Shown here piece after piece: positions 1-8,512 of a stretch of 64,000 nt of DNA (positions are counted from its first letter, which is position 1; each line of letters starts with the position of its first letter). Made by a program: the position numbers and the translations under genes. The stretch is from Hyphomonadaceae bacterium. GTDB lineage: Bacteria; Pseudomonadota; Alphaproteobacteria; Caulobacterales; Aquidulcibacteraceae. Under the pieces are notes generated by a model. It worked only from the letters and a program-made list of their open reading frames with translations. It was not told the DNA's origin and did not search any database. The stretch is taken from contig JAIELJ010000010.1 of assembly GCA_019753105.1 (NCBI GenBank), positions 62,001-126,000 on the forward strand, written 5' to 3'.

Positions 1-256
1 GCGAGAACTCGCCATAGACCGTGCTCACATGCACGCCGACCTTCTCGAAGAAGCGTCCGCGCATCATGCCGGCGACGCCGCCGCCGTGATCGGCCGAGCC
101 ATCGCCGCGCCGCCAGGGCGTTTTCTCGAACCGGCCGGGCGCACCCGGATAGAGGTCTGCCGGCGCCTCGTCCTCAATCTGCTCGAAGGCTGCGCAAATC
201 TGATCGCGCAGCGACTCGAACCAAGCCTTCGCCTGCGCTTTGCGTTCTTCGCTCAC
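1..256 (-). CDS. hemF: Oxygen-dependent coproporphyrinogen III oxidase, N-terminal part
   Basis: Catalyses aerobic oxidative decarboxylation of coproporphyrinogen III to protoporphyrinogen IX in heme synthesis. Only the first 85 codons lie in the window; the gene runs off the left edge. The visible protein has the HemF N-terminal pattern: an amphipathic start, then [16 protein letters not shown], then [19 protein letters not shown], the conserved substrate-pocket region. The start is GTG at 256, preceded by GGGAG. Its GTGA overlaps the trmL stop codon, so the two genes are probably translationally coupled. The neighbouring divergent petABC operon needs heme, which fits but does not prove co-regulation. 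Confidence 0.93.
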   Translation of the reverse strand, partial: MSEERKAQAKAWFESLRDQICAAFEQIEDEAPADLYPGAPGRFEKTPWRRGDGSADHGGGVAGMMRGRFFEKVGVHVSTVYGEFS

Positions 257-717
257 GTCAATTTCTCCCAAGCCCCGGTCTGGCGCATTGCCTCGGTCAA
301 TATCACCGTAGCCGCAGTCACCACATTGAGTGACCGCAAGCCAGCCGCCATGGGGACCCGGACGCTGGCCTGCGCCGCCTCGTAAAGTTCGCCCGGCGAG
401 CCGGCGCTCTCGCGCCCGAGGATGAGGGTGTCGCCGATGGAAAACTGGAAGTCTTGAAACTTCACCGCGCCATCCGTCTCAACCAGCACTAGCCGCCCGC
501 CTTGCCGTTCCGGCGCCGATCTGAACGCCGTGAAGCTGTCATGGCGCGCGATCCTGGCCTTGTCGCCGTAGTCCAGTGCCGCGCGCTTCAAAGACGCGTC
601 GGTCAGCGGGAAGCCGCAGGGCTCGATCACGTCCAAGCCGAGTCCGAGACAGGCACAGAGGCGAATCGCCGCGCCGAGATTCTGGGGGATGTCTGGTTGA
701 TAGAGTGCGAGCCGCAC
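253..717 (-). CDS. trmL: tRNA (cytidine(34)-2'-O)-methyltransferase
   Basis: SPOUT-class methyltransferase that 2'-O-methylates the wobble base of certain leucine tRNAs using S-adenosylmethionine. Family motifs are clear: [20 protein letters not shown] near the N-terminus, [11 protein letters not shown] (the glycine-rich knot loop) and [19 protein letters not shown] at the C-terminus. I place the start at GTG 717, which gives a 154-residue protein opening MRLALYQP, like the ~157-residue relatives. The frame stays open to an ATG at 765, so a 170-residue form is possible. It is the first gene of a leftward pair with hemF and is divergent from petA. Confidence 0.9.
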   Translation of the reverse strand: MRLALYQPDIPQNLGAAIRLCACLGLGLDVIEPCGFPLTDASLKRAALDYGDKARIARHDSFTAFRSAPERQGGRLVLVETDGAVKFQDFQFSIGDTLILGRESAGSPGELYEAAQASVRVPMAAGLRSLNVVTAATVILTEAMRQTGAWEKLT

Positions 718-851
718 GGTAAGGCCTCGGCGCCGGAGAATCTGGGCTGAATCGGGTGCTTGCAAGAGCGAGCGTGCGGCGACGCGCCACGCGATTAAAG
801 CACCGGACTAGCCTAGCTTCGGCGCAGAACCAAGGCCGGGAGATCAAGTCG

Positions 852-1409
852 GTGGCTGAGCCAGCAGCGAATGCGCATCAGGGGGACGATACCACCCGGC
901 GCGACTTCATTTTCATCGCCGCCGGTGCCGCGAGCGCGGTAGGCGTTGCGGCCACGGTGTGGCCGTTCATCGATCAAATGAACCCGGCCGCGGACACGCG
1001 CGCGCTTTCGACCACCGAGGTTGATCTGAGCGCTGTCGTTCTTGGTCAGCAAATCAAAGTCATGTGGCAGGGCAAGCCGGTGTTCGTGCGTCACCGCACG
1101 GCCGATGAAATCGGGCGCGCCCAGCGCGACGACTTCGCAACGTTGAAAGACCCGCAAAGCGACGCTGAGCGCTTGGTTCAAGAAGATGGCGCGGCTGGGC
1201 GTCCCGAGTGGATCGTGCTGCAAGCAAGCTGCACCCACCTGGGCTGCGTGCCGACGTTTGTTGAGGGCTCGTCCTTCGGTGGCTGGTTCTGCCCGTGCCA
1301 CGGGTCTGACTATGACACGTCCGGCCGCATTCGCCGCGGCCCCGCGCCGGCGAACCTGCCGCCCGCGCCGTACGTCTATCTCAACGAAACATCCATCCGC
1401 ATCGGCTGA
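852..1409 (+). CDS. petA: Ubiquinol-cytochrome c reductase, Rieske iron-sulfur subunit
   Basis: Carries electrons from ubiquinol to cytochrome c1 in the bc1 complex. The 185-residue product has a twin-arginine signal-anchor (TTRRDF at about residues 14-19, then a hydrophobic helix to about 40). The 2Fe-2S ligand boxes are CTHLGC (127-132) and CPCHGS (147-152), complete with both Cys and both His. The chosen start is GTG 852, with GGGAG upstream in the preceding AAGGCCGGGAG. The frame is open to 756, but that extension does not look like the family. First gene of petABC; petB follows after 28 bases. Confidence 0.96.
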   Translation: MAEPAANAHQGDDTTRRDFIFIAAGAASAVGVAATVWPFIDQMNPAADTRALSTTEVDLSAVVLGQQIKVMWQGKPVFVRHRTADEIGRAQRDDFATLKDPQSDAERLVQEDGAAGRPEWIVLQASCTHLGCVPTFVEGSSFGGWFCPCHGSDYDTSGRIRRGPAPANLPPAPYVYLNETSIRIG

Positions 1410-1437
1410 GACATTGGCTGACTCTGGGAGCCCATAA

Positions 1438-3030
1438 GTGAGCGGACTTTCGACCTACGAGCCAAAATCCGGCCTGACCCGCTGGCTCGACAAGCGCCTC
1501 CCGATTATTCGGCTCGCGCATGACAGCTTCGTCGCTTATCCGACGCCGCGTAATCTGAACTATTTCTGGACCTTCGGAGCGATGTTGTCGCTCTGCCTCG
1601 TGGTTCAGATCGTGACCGGCATCGTGCTGGCGATGCACTACACGCCGCACGTCGATCACGCCTTCGCTTCGGTGCAGCGCATTGATCGCGACGTGCCGTT
1701 CGGCTGGCTGATCCAGAACATTCACTCGGTCGGCGCGTCGATGTTCTTCTTGGCCGTCTACATCCACATGTTCCGCGGCCTCTATTACGGCTCATACAAA
1801 GCGCCGCGCGAAGTCCTCTGGATTTTGGGCTGCATCATCTACCTGCTGATGGTTGTCACCGGCTTCCTCGGATACACGCTGCCGTGGGGCCAGATGTCAT
1901 TCTGGGGCGCTACGGTCATCACCAATATTCTGGGCGCGGTGCCGTTCGTCGGCGAGAGCATCCAGGTCTGGATTCGTGGTGGCGGATCGATTGACCAGCC
2001 GACGCTGAGCCGCTTCTTTTCGCTACACTATCTGCTGCCGTTCGTGATCGCGGGTGTTGTCGCGCTGCACGTGTGGGCGCTGCACGAAGCTGGTCAGAAC
2101 AATCCGGCTGGCGTCGATGTGAAGTCGAAGGCCGATACCGTGCCGTTCACGCCGTACGCGACGATCAAGGATCTGTTCGCGGTTATTCTGTTCGTGATCC
2201 TGTTCGCCACATTCGTGTTCTTCATGCCGAACGCGCTTGGCCACGCCGACAATTACATCCCGGCCAACCCGCTGCAGACGCCGCCGGAAATCGTGCCCGA
2301 ATGGTATCTCTTGCCGTTCTACGCGATCCTGCGCGCGTTCGATTTCAATATCGGCCCGATCGATTCCAAGCTCGCCGGCGTTATCGGCATGTTTGCATCG
2401 ATCGCCGTGCTGTTCGTTCTGCCGTGGATCGATACCTCACGTGTCCGCTCGATGCGGTATCGTCCGATCGCGCGTCAGTTCTTCCTGATTTTTGTCGTCG
2501 CCTGCCTGATCCTGGGCTGGTGCGGTGGCCAAAATCCCGGCCTCATTCTGGCAAAGCCCGCGGATTTCTCCGCGACGCTGACCTGGGTCTCCGGTGGCGA
2601 AGTGCGCAGTGAGCAATTCACCGCGCCAAGCGAGGGCGAGTACGAAGAATTTGCTCAGGCGCAACGTGATCGGCTCGCCGAGCAGGGCGCCACGATGACG
2701 TCGATCACGCGCGAGAACGCGCGCACGGCGACAATCACCGGCGTTTTCGGCGGCACGCAATCGACTGAAACCGTGACAGGCGCCACGCCGGACGCGATGG
2801 AAGAGGCTATCACGCACGCCAAGGAAGAAGTCGGCTCTGGTGCGGCATTCTTCAGTGTTGAGCGTCGTAGCCCATACACGTTCACGGTTACGACGCTCTC
2901 GCAGATCGCGACGTTCTACTACTTCTTCTTCTTCCTCGTGCTCCTGCCGCTCTTGGGTCTTCGTGAGAAGCCGGGCCGTGTGCCGGACACCATCGCCAAG
3001 CCGGTTCTGACCGAGCAGGGGGCCGCCTAA
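1438..3030 (+). CDS. petB: Ubiquinol-cytochrome c reductase, cytochrome b subunit with large insert
   Basis: Core membrane subunit of the bc1 complex, binding hemes bL and bH and both quinone sites. GTG start. Heme ligands H96/H110 and H197/H211 have the correct 14-residue spacing, and the Qo-site PEWY is at 287-290. The length is 530 residues against about 420-440 for most alphaproteobacterial homologues. The excess is residues ~366-480, between the seventh and eighth transmembrane helices, a loop that faces the periplasm. This insert holds two similar ~52-residue modules. The last helix and the LGLREKP tail are normal, so the protein should still fold as a full cytochrome b. Stop overlaps the petC start by one base (TAATG). 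Confidence 0.95.
   Translation: MSGLSTYEPKSGLTRWLDKRLPIIRLAHDSFVAYPTPRNLNYFWTFGAMLSLCLVVQIVTGIVLAMHYTPHVDHAFASVQRIDRDVPFGWLIQNIHSVGASMFFLAVYIHMFRGLYYGSYKAPREVLWILGCIIYLLMVVTGFLGYTLPWGQMSFWGATVITNILGAVPFVGESIQVWIRGGGSIDQPTLSRFFSLHYLLPFVIAGVVALHVWALHEAGQNNPAGVDVKSKADTVPFTPYATIKDLFAVILFVILFATFVFFMPNALGHADNYIPANPLQTPPEIVPEWYLLPFYAILRAFDFNIGPIDSKLAGVIGMFASIAVLFVLPWIDTSRVRSMRYRPIARQFFLIFVVACLILGWCGGQNPGLILAKPADFSATLTWVSGGEVRSEQFTAPSEGEYEEFAQAQRDRLAEQGATMTSITRENARTATITGVFGGTQSTETVTGATPDAMEEAITHAKEEVGSGAAFFSVERRSPYTFTVTTLSQIATFYYFFFFLVLLPLLGLREKPGRVPDTIAKPVLTEQGAA
2572..2883 (+). repeat. Two tandem 52-codon modules inside cytochrome b
   Basis: Residues 379-430 and 431-482 of the cytochrome b line up with each other. 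Both open AT(L/I)T-x-V-x-GG and continue with x4-E-x2-T. Both then have a charged EE-containing helix and close with a G-A-x3-S-(I/V)-x-R strand (one single-residue gap). This suggests a duplicated beta-beta-alpha-beta unit. The relation is at protein level; the DNA has diverged. Confidence 0.7.
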
Positions 3031-3875
3031 TGTTGCGCGCGTTGACAGCTGCGGCCGCTGCCGCAATCGCCATCGTCGGCGTGGCGTTTGCCGCTGCCGA
3101 AGCTGAGCACCCTCAGGACTATCCGTTCAGCTTCGATAGCCCTGTCGGCAATTACGACATGGCCGCCGTGCAGCGGGGCTTCCAGGTTTACAACCAGGTC
3201 TGCGCCGCGTGCCACGCGATGGAGCATCTCTCCTATCGCCACCTCGGCGAGGAAGGCGGTCCATTCGCGCTCTACCGCGTGCGCGATCACGAGACCGGCG
3301 AGATGACGATGCAAATCGGCAAGCCGGAACACGGCGGCACGTTCGTCGACGTCGTCGATAACCCGTATGTCCGCGCCATCGCCGAAGAGGCGATCATCAG
3401 CGATATCGATCCGAACTCCGGTCAGCTGACTGACCGTCCGGGCCGCATCTCCGATCGCTTCCGCCAGCCGTTCCCGAACGAGATCGCTGCGCGCGCATCG
3501 AATGGCGGCGCCTATCCGGTCGACCTTTCAGTGATCACCGCAGCGCGTCACGGCGGCGCTGATTACATTCGCTCGTTGCTGATGGGCTATAGTGGCGAGG
3601 TCAATGGAACGCTCTATGAGAACCGCTACTTCCCGGGCGGTTGGCTAGCGATGCCAGCGCCGCTTGGGGAAGGCGTGGTCGCTTACAACGACCCCGAAGT
3701 GCCGCAGACGGTCGAGCAATACGCAACAGACGTGGCCTACTTCCTCCAATGGGCGTCTGACCCGCACATGGAAGAGCGCAAGCGCATGGGCATCGTCGTG
3801 CTGGCGTTCCTTGTCGTGCTCGCGGGCCTTATGTACCTCGCCTACAAGCAAGTCTGGCGCGGCGAGAGCCACTAA
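3030..3875 (+). CDS. petC: Ubiquinol-cytochrome c reductase, cytochrome c1
   Basis: Periplasm-facing c-type cytochrome that passes electrons from the Rieske protein to soluble or membrane cytochrome c. The 281-residue product has an N-terminal signal peptide (hydrophobic, ending around AFAAAEA at 19-25) and the heme-binding CAACH at 58-62 (Cys58, Cys61, His62). The likely axial methionine is in WLAMPAPL, and a single C-terminal membrane anchor follows (about 252-272, MGIVVLAFLVVLAGLMYLAY). Starts one base inside the petB stop, so translation is probably coupled. A hairpin terminator follows. Confidence 0.96.
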   Translation: MLRALTAAAAAAIAIVGVAFAAAEAEHPQDYPFSFDSPVGNYDMAAVQRGFQVYNQVCAACHAMEHLSYRHLGEEGGPFALYRVRDHETGEMTMQIGKPEHGGTFVDVVDNPYVRAIAEEAIISDIDPNSGQLTDRPGRISDRFRQPFPNEIAARASNGGAYPVDLSVITAARHGGADYIRSLLMGYSGEVNGTLYENRYFPGGWLAMPAPLGEGVVAYNDPEVPQTVEQYATDVAYFLQWASDPHMEERKRMGIVVLAFLVVLAGLMYLAYKQVWRGESH

Positions 3876-3900
3876 GTCTCATCGTCATAGCGATGAAATC

Positions 3901-3935
3901 GAAGGGCGTTCCGCAAGGAGCGCCCTTCTGCTTTT
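3901..3935 (+). terminator. Rho-independent terminator of petABC
   Basis: Arms GAAGGGCGTTCC (3901-3912) and GGAGCGCCCTTC (3917-3928) pair with one G-T wobble around a GCAA tetraloop, followed by TGCTTTT. It lies 25 bases after the petC stop. Confidence 0.85.
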
Positions 3936-3949
3936 CAACCGGCCGCAAA

Positions 3950-3981
3950 CAAAAAGACCGCCAGCGTAAGGCCGGCGGTCT
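3950..3981 (-). terminator. Terminator of the minus-strand cell wall hydrolase gene
   Basis: On the minus strand AGACCGCC (3981-3974) pairs with GGCGGTCT (3962-3955), followed directly by TTTTG. It is placed after the hydrolase stop at 4007 and backs onto the petABC terminator. Confidence 0.8.
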
Positions 3982-4006
3982 CTAAGTCTTGTCGCGGAGC
4001 TTTGGT

Positions 4007-4990
4007 TTAGGGCGCGCTGGCGACGGCGGCGTCGACTGGCATTGCGCTGGCCGTCGTCACCGACTGAGCTACGCCATCGATCGTCGGCGTCGCGGCGGCG
4101 TTTAGATCGCTCACTGTTTCGCTCGGCAGTGACTGACGCGCGGCTTGCGGCGGTGCGTACTGGATGACGCCGTTGACGCGTCCAGCACGGGGCCCGCGCG
4201 CGCTGACCGGCGTCGCCGATTCAGCGCTACGGATAGAGTCGACCGGCATACGCAAAACTTGCGCGATGTCGATCGTGCGCGGCGTGCGGCGGATGCCCGG
4301 ATCGGGCACGTCGGCGTAGAAGATGTGCTGGCCGATGGTTTGGCGGCCCACGCCGTGCGGCGCCCAACGCGGACGCACCGCGCGCGTGTGATAGAAAAGC
4401 GCGCCGCCCGTCGGATCGACGGACTGGCCCGAAAGCACTTCGCGCGCGATGACCTGAGCGCGTTCCCACGCAATAGCGTTTTCACCGGACGTGTAGGGCT
4501 CTGGGTTCGCGACGAGGCTTATCACCAGACGACGGTTCGGATCGCCGCGATTCCACACCGAGAACTGGCGCGGCGAGAGGATCACCGTCGACAGCGTTTC
4601 GCCGAAGCGCGGGCCGATGCGGTTGACCATGACGTGCGCGACGGCGCGCATGCCGTCTTCGCCTTCCGAACGCGCTTCGCCCCACATCGTCGCGGCGAGC
4701 AAACGCACTTCGGTTTCATCGACTTCAACGGGCGCAGCTTCGACTGGCGCAGCGATACCTGCGATCGACGCAAATTCCGTCGGAACGAAGCTCATGATCG
4801 ACCGTTCACCGCTCATCACTTGGGCGAGCGCGTCAGGGTGCAGGGCGAAATTCATGCCTGCAGCCATGACGAGAACGCCCATCGCGCCAATGGCGTGACG
4901 GCACTCATGAAACGCGCCTTTCACGGTGTGCGCGGATTGACGAGTCTTATTTTTCTGGGAACGCGAAAGTCCCACCCAGCGAGCGGCCAT
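4007..4990 (-). CDS. Cell wall hydrolase, SleB/CwlJ (Hydrolase_2) family
   Basis: Probable peptidoglycan hydrolase. The 327-residue protein has a basic N-terminus and a hydrophobic segment (about residues 33-56), likely a signal-anchor or uncleaved signal. The SleB-type domain follows at about 90-225: LLAATMWGEARSEG, VAHVMVNRI, LSPRQFSVW, and later GALFYHTRAVRPRWA. The glutamate in WGEAR is the expected catalytic acid of the family. The C-terminal ~100 residues are Ala/Pro/Thr-rich and look unstructured. Monocistronic: a terminator lies downstream and a ~290-base gap upstream. Spore germination is not implied; SleB-like enzymes are common in alphaproteobacteria. Confidence 0.85.
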   Translation of the reverse strand: MAARWVGLSRSQKNKTRQSAHTVKGAFHECRHAIGAMGVLVMAAGMNFALHPDALAQVMSGERSIMSFVPTEFASIAGIAAPVEAAPVEVDETEVRLLAATMWGEARSEGEDGMRAVAHVMVNRIGPRFGETLSTVILSPRQFSVWNRGDPNRRLVISLVANPEPYTSGENAIAWERAQVIAREVLSGQSVDPTGGALFYHTRAVRPRWAPHGVGRQTIGQHIFYADVPDPGIRRTPRTIDIAQVLRMPVDSIRSAESATPVSARGPRAGRVNGVIQYAPPQAARQSLPSETVSDLNAAATPTIDGVAQSVTTASAMPVDAAVASAP

Positions 4991-5224
4991 TTAGGTCTCT
5001 CTCAAAGGTCGCGCGCGCGTCTGCACGGGCGAAAACCACAACAGGAAATCGAGCGCATCCACCGCAGTGCTGGCGGACACAGGGGCCGTTCTACTTTTCC
5101 ACAGGGCGAGAATGCGGCGCGCGGGCGCCGATGACAGCGCTATGACGCCCGATTTCCCTTAGATTTTTGTCAGATTACGCGCGTGACACGTCCCGACAAG
5201 CGAAGTTCCGCAAAGCGTACAAAC

Positions 5225-5258
5225 GAAAAGGGCGCCGCGATGGATCGCGACGCCCCTT
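5225..5258 (-). terminator. Terminator of the clpP-like gene
   Basis: Long imperfect hairpin. On the minus strand AAGGGGCG-T-CGCGAT pairs with ATCGCG-G-CGCCCTT around a short loop and is followed by TTCG after the CCCTTTT run. It sits 25 bases after the clpP-like stop. The rest of the 4991-5282 gap shows no gene I can support. Confidence 0.8.
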
Positions 5259-5282
5259 GATTAGCGTTTCTGGCCCGAAGCC

Positions 5283-5891
5283 TCAGCTCAGGTCGCGCTG
5301 ATGGTTCACGATGCGACCGACGAGGCCGTAGGTCTTGGCTTCTTCCGCCAGCATCCAGTAATCGCGATCGACGTCGCGCTTGATCTTGTCGATCGGCTGG
5401 CCTGTTGCTTCGGCGAAAATCTTGTTCAGACGCTCGCGCATGCGCAGGATTTCGCGCGCTTGGATTTCAACATCGCTCGCCATGCCGCCGACGCCGCCGC
5501 GCGGTTCGTGCAGCAGGAAGCGCGTATTCGGCAGGCAGAAGCGGCGCTCGCGCGGCACCGCGCAATAGATCAGTGCACCGGCTGAAGCGACCCAGCCCGT
5601 ACCCAGCATCTGCACCGGGGCGTCAATGAAGCGGATCGCGTCATGGATCATGTCGCCCGATTCGACGTGGCCGCCCGGTGAGGAGATCACGAACGTGATC
5701 GGCTTTGAGCCATCGGACGCGAGCGCGAACATGCGTTCGGTGACGCGGCGCGCCTGGATGTCGTTGACCTCGCCCGTCAGCATCACGATGCGGGCCTGGA
5801 ACAGCGCTTTCTCGATGACGTCCGGGGCGTTGCGACCGTCGGAGGGGTTCTTGTTGGGATCTTCGTCGTCGAGGCGGAACGATTGCGTCAT
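5283..5891 (-). CDS. ClpP-family serine protease paralogue
   Basis: Proteolytic subunit of the Clp type (peptidase S14), 202 residues. The catalytic triad is intact at the family positions: Ser103 in WVASAGALI, His128 in FLLHEPRGG and Asp177 in DRDYWM. SSPGGHVESG (70-79) is the oxyanion-loop region. It lacks the usual Met after the nucleophile (ASAGA rather than ASMGA), and no clpX or tig lies beside it. It is therefore more likely a second ClpP paralogue than the main housekeeping copy. It could pair with ClpA/ClpX or form mixed rings; the sequence does not say which. Ends in a terminator. Confidence 0.88.
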   Translation of the reverse strand: MTQSFRLDDEDPNKNPSDGRNAPDVIEKALFQARIVMLTGEVNDIQARRVTERMFALASDGSKPITFVISSPGGHVESGDMIHDAIRFIDAPVQMLGTGWVASAGALIYCAVPRERRFCLPNTRFLLHEPRGGVGGMASDVEIQAREILRMRERLNKIFAEATGQPIDKIKRDVDRDYWMLAEEAKTYGLVGRIVNHQRDLS

Positions 5892-5954
5892 ATGCGGCAG
5901 GGCTCCAGGGGCCGGAATTGGAGGCCCTGACGTAGGCGCGTTCGCCCGGTTTCG

Positions 5955-6602
5955 CTAGCCCTGAGGCTTGCCCGCCAGCTGCTGAAACAGCGCGTTGAAT
6001 GACGCCACGGCGGCCCGAGGCCCAGCGGGATGGGCCCAAACGCCGGCTGAAACCGCCAGAAAGTCAGCCCCCGCCAGCACAAGCGGCTCGGCGTTCTCGA
6101 TTGTGATGCCGCCAATGGCGACGCAGGGCGTCTCCATCGTCTCTTGCCAAACCTCCAAGAGCTCCGGCTCGGCCCAATGCGACGGCTCCTTGGTGCCGGT
6201 CGGGTAGAAGGCGCCGAACGCGACATAGTCCGCGCCGGCTTCCGCCGCATCGTAAGCGAGATCGCGCGAGTTGTGGCAGGTGACGCCGACGATGCGATCT
6301 CTGCCCAGCGCCGCGCGCGCCTCTGCGTAGGATGCATCGCTCTGACCCACATGGACGCCGTCAGCATCAAGCTTCGCCGCGAGGTCGGGGCGGTCATTCA
6401 GGATGAACGCCGCGTCCGCGGCTTGCACGATCGGCTTAAGCGCCGCGCCGATGCGCAGAATTTCGGCGTCGCTCACATCCTTCAAACGCAACTGCACACA
6501 GGCAACGTCGCCGCCTGCGAGGGCGTCAGCGAGCGTATCGGCGAAAGCCGTAAGCTCCAACGCCGGCGGCGTGATGAGATAGAGGCGGCAAATGCGGTTC
6601 AT
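5955..6602 (-). CDS. thiE: Thiamine-phosphate synthase
   Basis: Joins the hydroxymethylpyrimidine diphosphate and thiazole phosphate halves to form thiamine phosphate. The 215-residue TIM-barrel protein shows the ThiE signatures: [43 protein letters not shown], and the [13 protein letters not shown] phosphate loop. The C-terminal [27 protein letters not shown] is also typical. Start ATG 6602 with GGAAAG upstream. No TPP riboswitch is evident before it. It lies nine bases downstream of the DUF805 gene, so the two probably share a transcript. Confidence 0.95.
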   Translation of the reverse strand: MNRICRLYLITPPALELTAFADTLADALAGGDVACVQLRLKDVSDAEILRIGAALKPIVQAADAAFILNDRPDLAAKLDADGVHVGQSDASYAEARAALGRDRIVGVTCHNSRDLAYDAAEAGADYVAFGAFYPTGTKEPSHWAEPELLEVWQETMETPCVAIGGITIENAEPLVLAGADFLAVSAGVWAHPAGPRAAVASFNALFQQLAGKPQG

Positions 6603-6611
6603 GCCGCTTTC

Positions 6612-7337
6612 CTAGCGTCCGCGCGTTGGCGTGCAACTCAGCGCGCCTGACGGCGTCCGAATGAAGGCGCTGCGCCAGTGGCTGAAGCCGTCGCCATCGC
6701 AGGGCGCGTGGCCGTGGCCGTCGTGGGCGCGGCTTTGTGCTCGGTCCATCGCGCTTTGCGCGCCGGACAATGACGACATCGCATTTGCCGGCGCGGCGCC
6801 CGCCGGCGCCTGGGGTTGCGGCATGGTGGGGCGTGGTCCACCGCCGCCGAAACCTGGACCCGGCGGATTGCCGTATTGGTTCGCCTCGGCCTTGCCCGGC
6901 AAGCAACCGAGATCGATGAAGAAGAAGAGATTGATCGCCCAGAGCAGCAGCATCCAAAGATTGGCGCTGGCTGCGACCTGGAAAACATCCGCGCCTGTAG
7001 TTACGCCGCTAACGATGGTGACCATCACCATCGTCATCGGCAGCAGCGGCGCCATCGCGACCCAACCCGGCCGGCCGCGATCGTGGAAGCGCTTCCACTG
7101 AAGCGCCAGGCCAATCCAACTCGTCACCATCATGACGACGCAGAGGAAGAGCAGGAGGCCAATGCCGATGCCGGCGGCTGCTGTTTTCGCCTGCGGCGCG
7201 GTCGCGCCCAGGAGTGACGTAAAGACGACGGCAAAGACCAAAAACCCGGCCGCGAAGCCCGCGCCTAAAGTTCCGACCCAATACTGGGTTCGGTTGATGC
7301 GACCGCTGAAGCCGAACAGAAGATTGACCAAGCTCAC
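6612..7337 (-). CDS. DUF805 domain membrane protein
   Basis: Small polytopic inner-membrane protein of unknown role. The N-terminal NLLFGFSGRINRTQYW is the DUF805 signature, and four hydrophobic helices follow within about 160 residues (including LQWKRFHDRGRPGW between helices). The last ~80 residues are Gly/Pro/Gln-rich, then His/Asp-rich (DGHGHAPCDGDG), and are not part of DUF805. I chose GTG 7337 (241 residues, GAGGG upstream) because the family begins just before the NLLF motif; the frame is open to 7379. A TTAA-N7-CTAA sequence lies about 60 bases upstream. Confidence 0.82.
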   Translation of the reverse strand: MSLVNLLFGFSGRINRTQYWVGTLGAGFAAGFLVFAVVFTSLLGATAPQAKTAAAGIGIGLLLFLCVVMMVTSWIGLALQWKRFHDRGRPGWVAMAPLLPMTMVMVTIVSGVTTGADVFQVAASANLWMLLLWAINLFFFIDLGCLPGKAEANQYGNPPGPGFGGGGPRPTMPQPQAPAGAAPANAMSSLSGAQSAMDRAQSRAHDGHGHAPCDGDGFSHWRSAFIRTPSGALSCTPTRGR

Positions 7338-7494
7338 GCCGCCCTCGCGCGCTGAAATCAACAGAAAGATAAAGCGCACGGTACGCGAACGCGCTTAAGC
7401 TCAACCTAAAAGCGCGTGGAATTTTGCGAATAATTTGCGTGCCAATTCGGCACAAAGCTGCTGATCATGGTGAGCGAAACGTTAGGGTGATGAG

Positions 7495-8478
7495 ATGAGA
7501 AATGTGATCGCAGCGCTCGGCTTTGTTGCGCTCCTCACGCCTGCGATTGCCTGCGCGCAAACACTGCCGCCACTGGGCGATCCGATCGAAGTGCAAGGGC
7601 CGGCGGGTGTGCTGCGTGGTTCGCTGGTGACGCCCGCGTCCGGAGAAATGGCAGGCGTCGTGCTGATTATTCCGGGCTCCGGCCCGACTGATCGCGACGG
7701 CAACAACCCGATGGGCATCCGCGCCCAGACCTATCGCTTGCTCGCACAAGCGCTAGCGGAGCAAGACGTCGCCAGCGTGCGTATCGATAAGCGCGGCATG
7801 TTCGGTAGCGCAGCGCCCGGTCTCGATCCGAACGCCATCGTTATCAGCGATTACGCCGCCGACATCGCCGCATGGACTGCCGCGATCCGCGAACGCACCG
7901 GCGTGCGTTGCGTTTGGGTGGCGGGCCATAGCGAGGGCGCGCTCGTTGCGCTGGTTTCGGCCCAGACCAACCGCAACGATATTTGCGGCCTCATCCTCAT
8001 CGCGGGCGGCGGGCGGCGCTTAGGTGACGTTCTGCGCGAGCAATTGCGCTCAAACCCAGCGAATGCATCGATCCTGGCAGAGGCGGAGAGCATCATCACA
8101 GAACTGGAAGCTGGCCGCCGCGTGCCCGCGTCGCAAATCTCGGCGCCACTGCAAGGGCTCTTCCGCGAGAACGTGCAGGGCTTCGTGATCAGCCTCTTTT
8201 CATACGATCCAGCCGAACTGCTCCGCGCATATCCGGGCCCTGTGATGGTGATGCAGGGCACGACCGATCTGCAGGTGACGATGCAAGACGCCGAGGTGCT
8301 GGCGTCAGCGCGATCAGTTGAGCTGGTGCGGCTCGAAGGCGTGAACCACGTGCTCAAAGAAGCGCCGATGGAGCGCGGCGCGAACCTCGCAACATACGCC
8401 ACCCCAAACCTCCCGCTGGCGCCCGGCATCGCCGAGCGGATCGCGGCGTTCATGGCTGACCAGGGCGTGCCGGAGTAA
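7495..8478 (+). CDS. Exported alpha/beta hydrolase
   Basis: Secreted or periplasmic serine hydrolase of unknown substrate. The 327-residue product has a signal peptide (residues 1-21, cleavage near ACAQ). The fold markers are LIIPGSGPTDRDGNN (oxyanion region), the nucleophile elbow GHSEG (about 143-147), and late Asp and His in GTTDLQ and GVNHVLK. This arrangement resembles serine aminopeptidase S33 / acyl-esterase-like exported hydrolases. It stands alone and is convergent with fba on the right. No terminator is obvious in the 34-base gap. Confidence 0.85.
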   Translation: MRNVIAALGFVALLTPAIACAQTLPPLGDPIEVQGPAGVLRGSLVTPASGEMAGVVLIIPGSGPTDRDGNNPMGIRAQTYRLLAQALAEQDVASVRIDKRGMFGSAAPGLDPNAIVISDYAADIAAWTAAIRERTGVRCVWVAGHSEGALVALVSAQTNRNDICGLILIAGGGRRLGDVLREQLRSNPANASILAEAESIITELEAGRRVPASQISAPLQGLFRENVQGFVISLFSYDPAELLRAYPGPVMVMQGTTDLQVTMQDAEVLASARSVELVRLEGVNHVLKEAPMERGANLATYATPNLPLAPGIAERIAAFMADQGVPE

Positions 8479-8512
8479 CTCCGTCATCCTGGATCGCGCG
8501 TAGCGCCTACCC

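Noticed and set aside
6400-6700. TPP riboswitch near thiE
   Set aside because: The conserved CTGAGA and ACCTGA elements are not present in order.
7395-7409. TTAA-N7-CTAA, near a CtrA box, upstream of the DUF805 gene
   Set aside because: One mismatch from TTAA-N7-TTAA and a single copy; expected by chance often enough that I do not call it.
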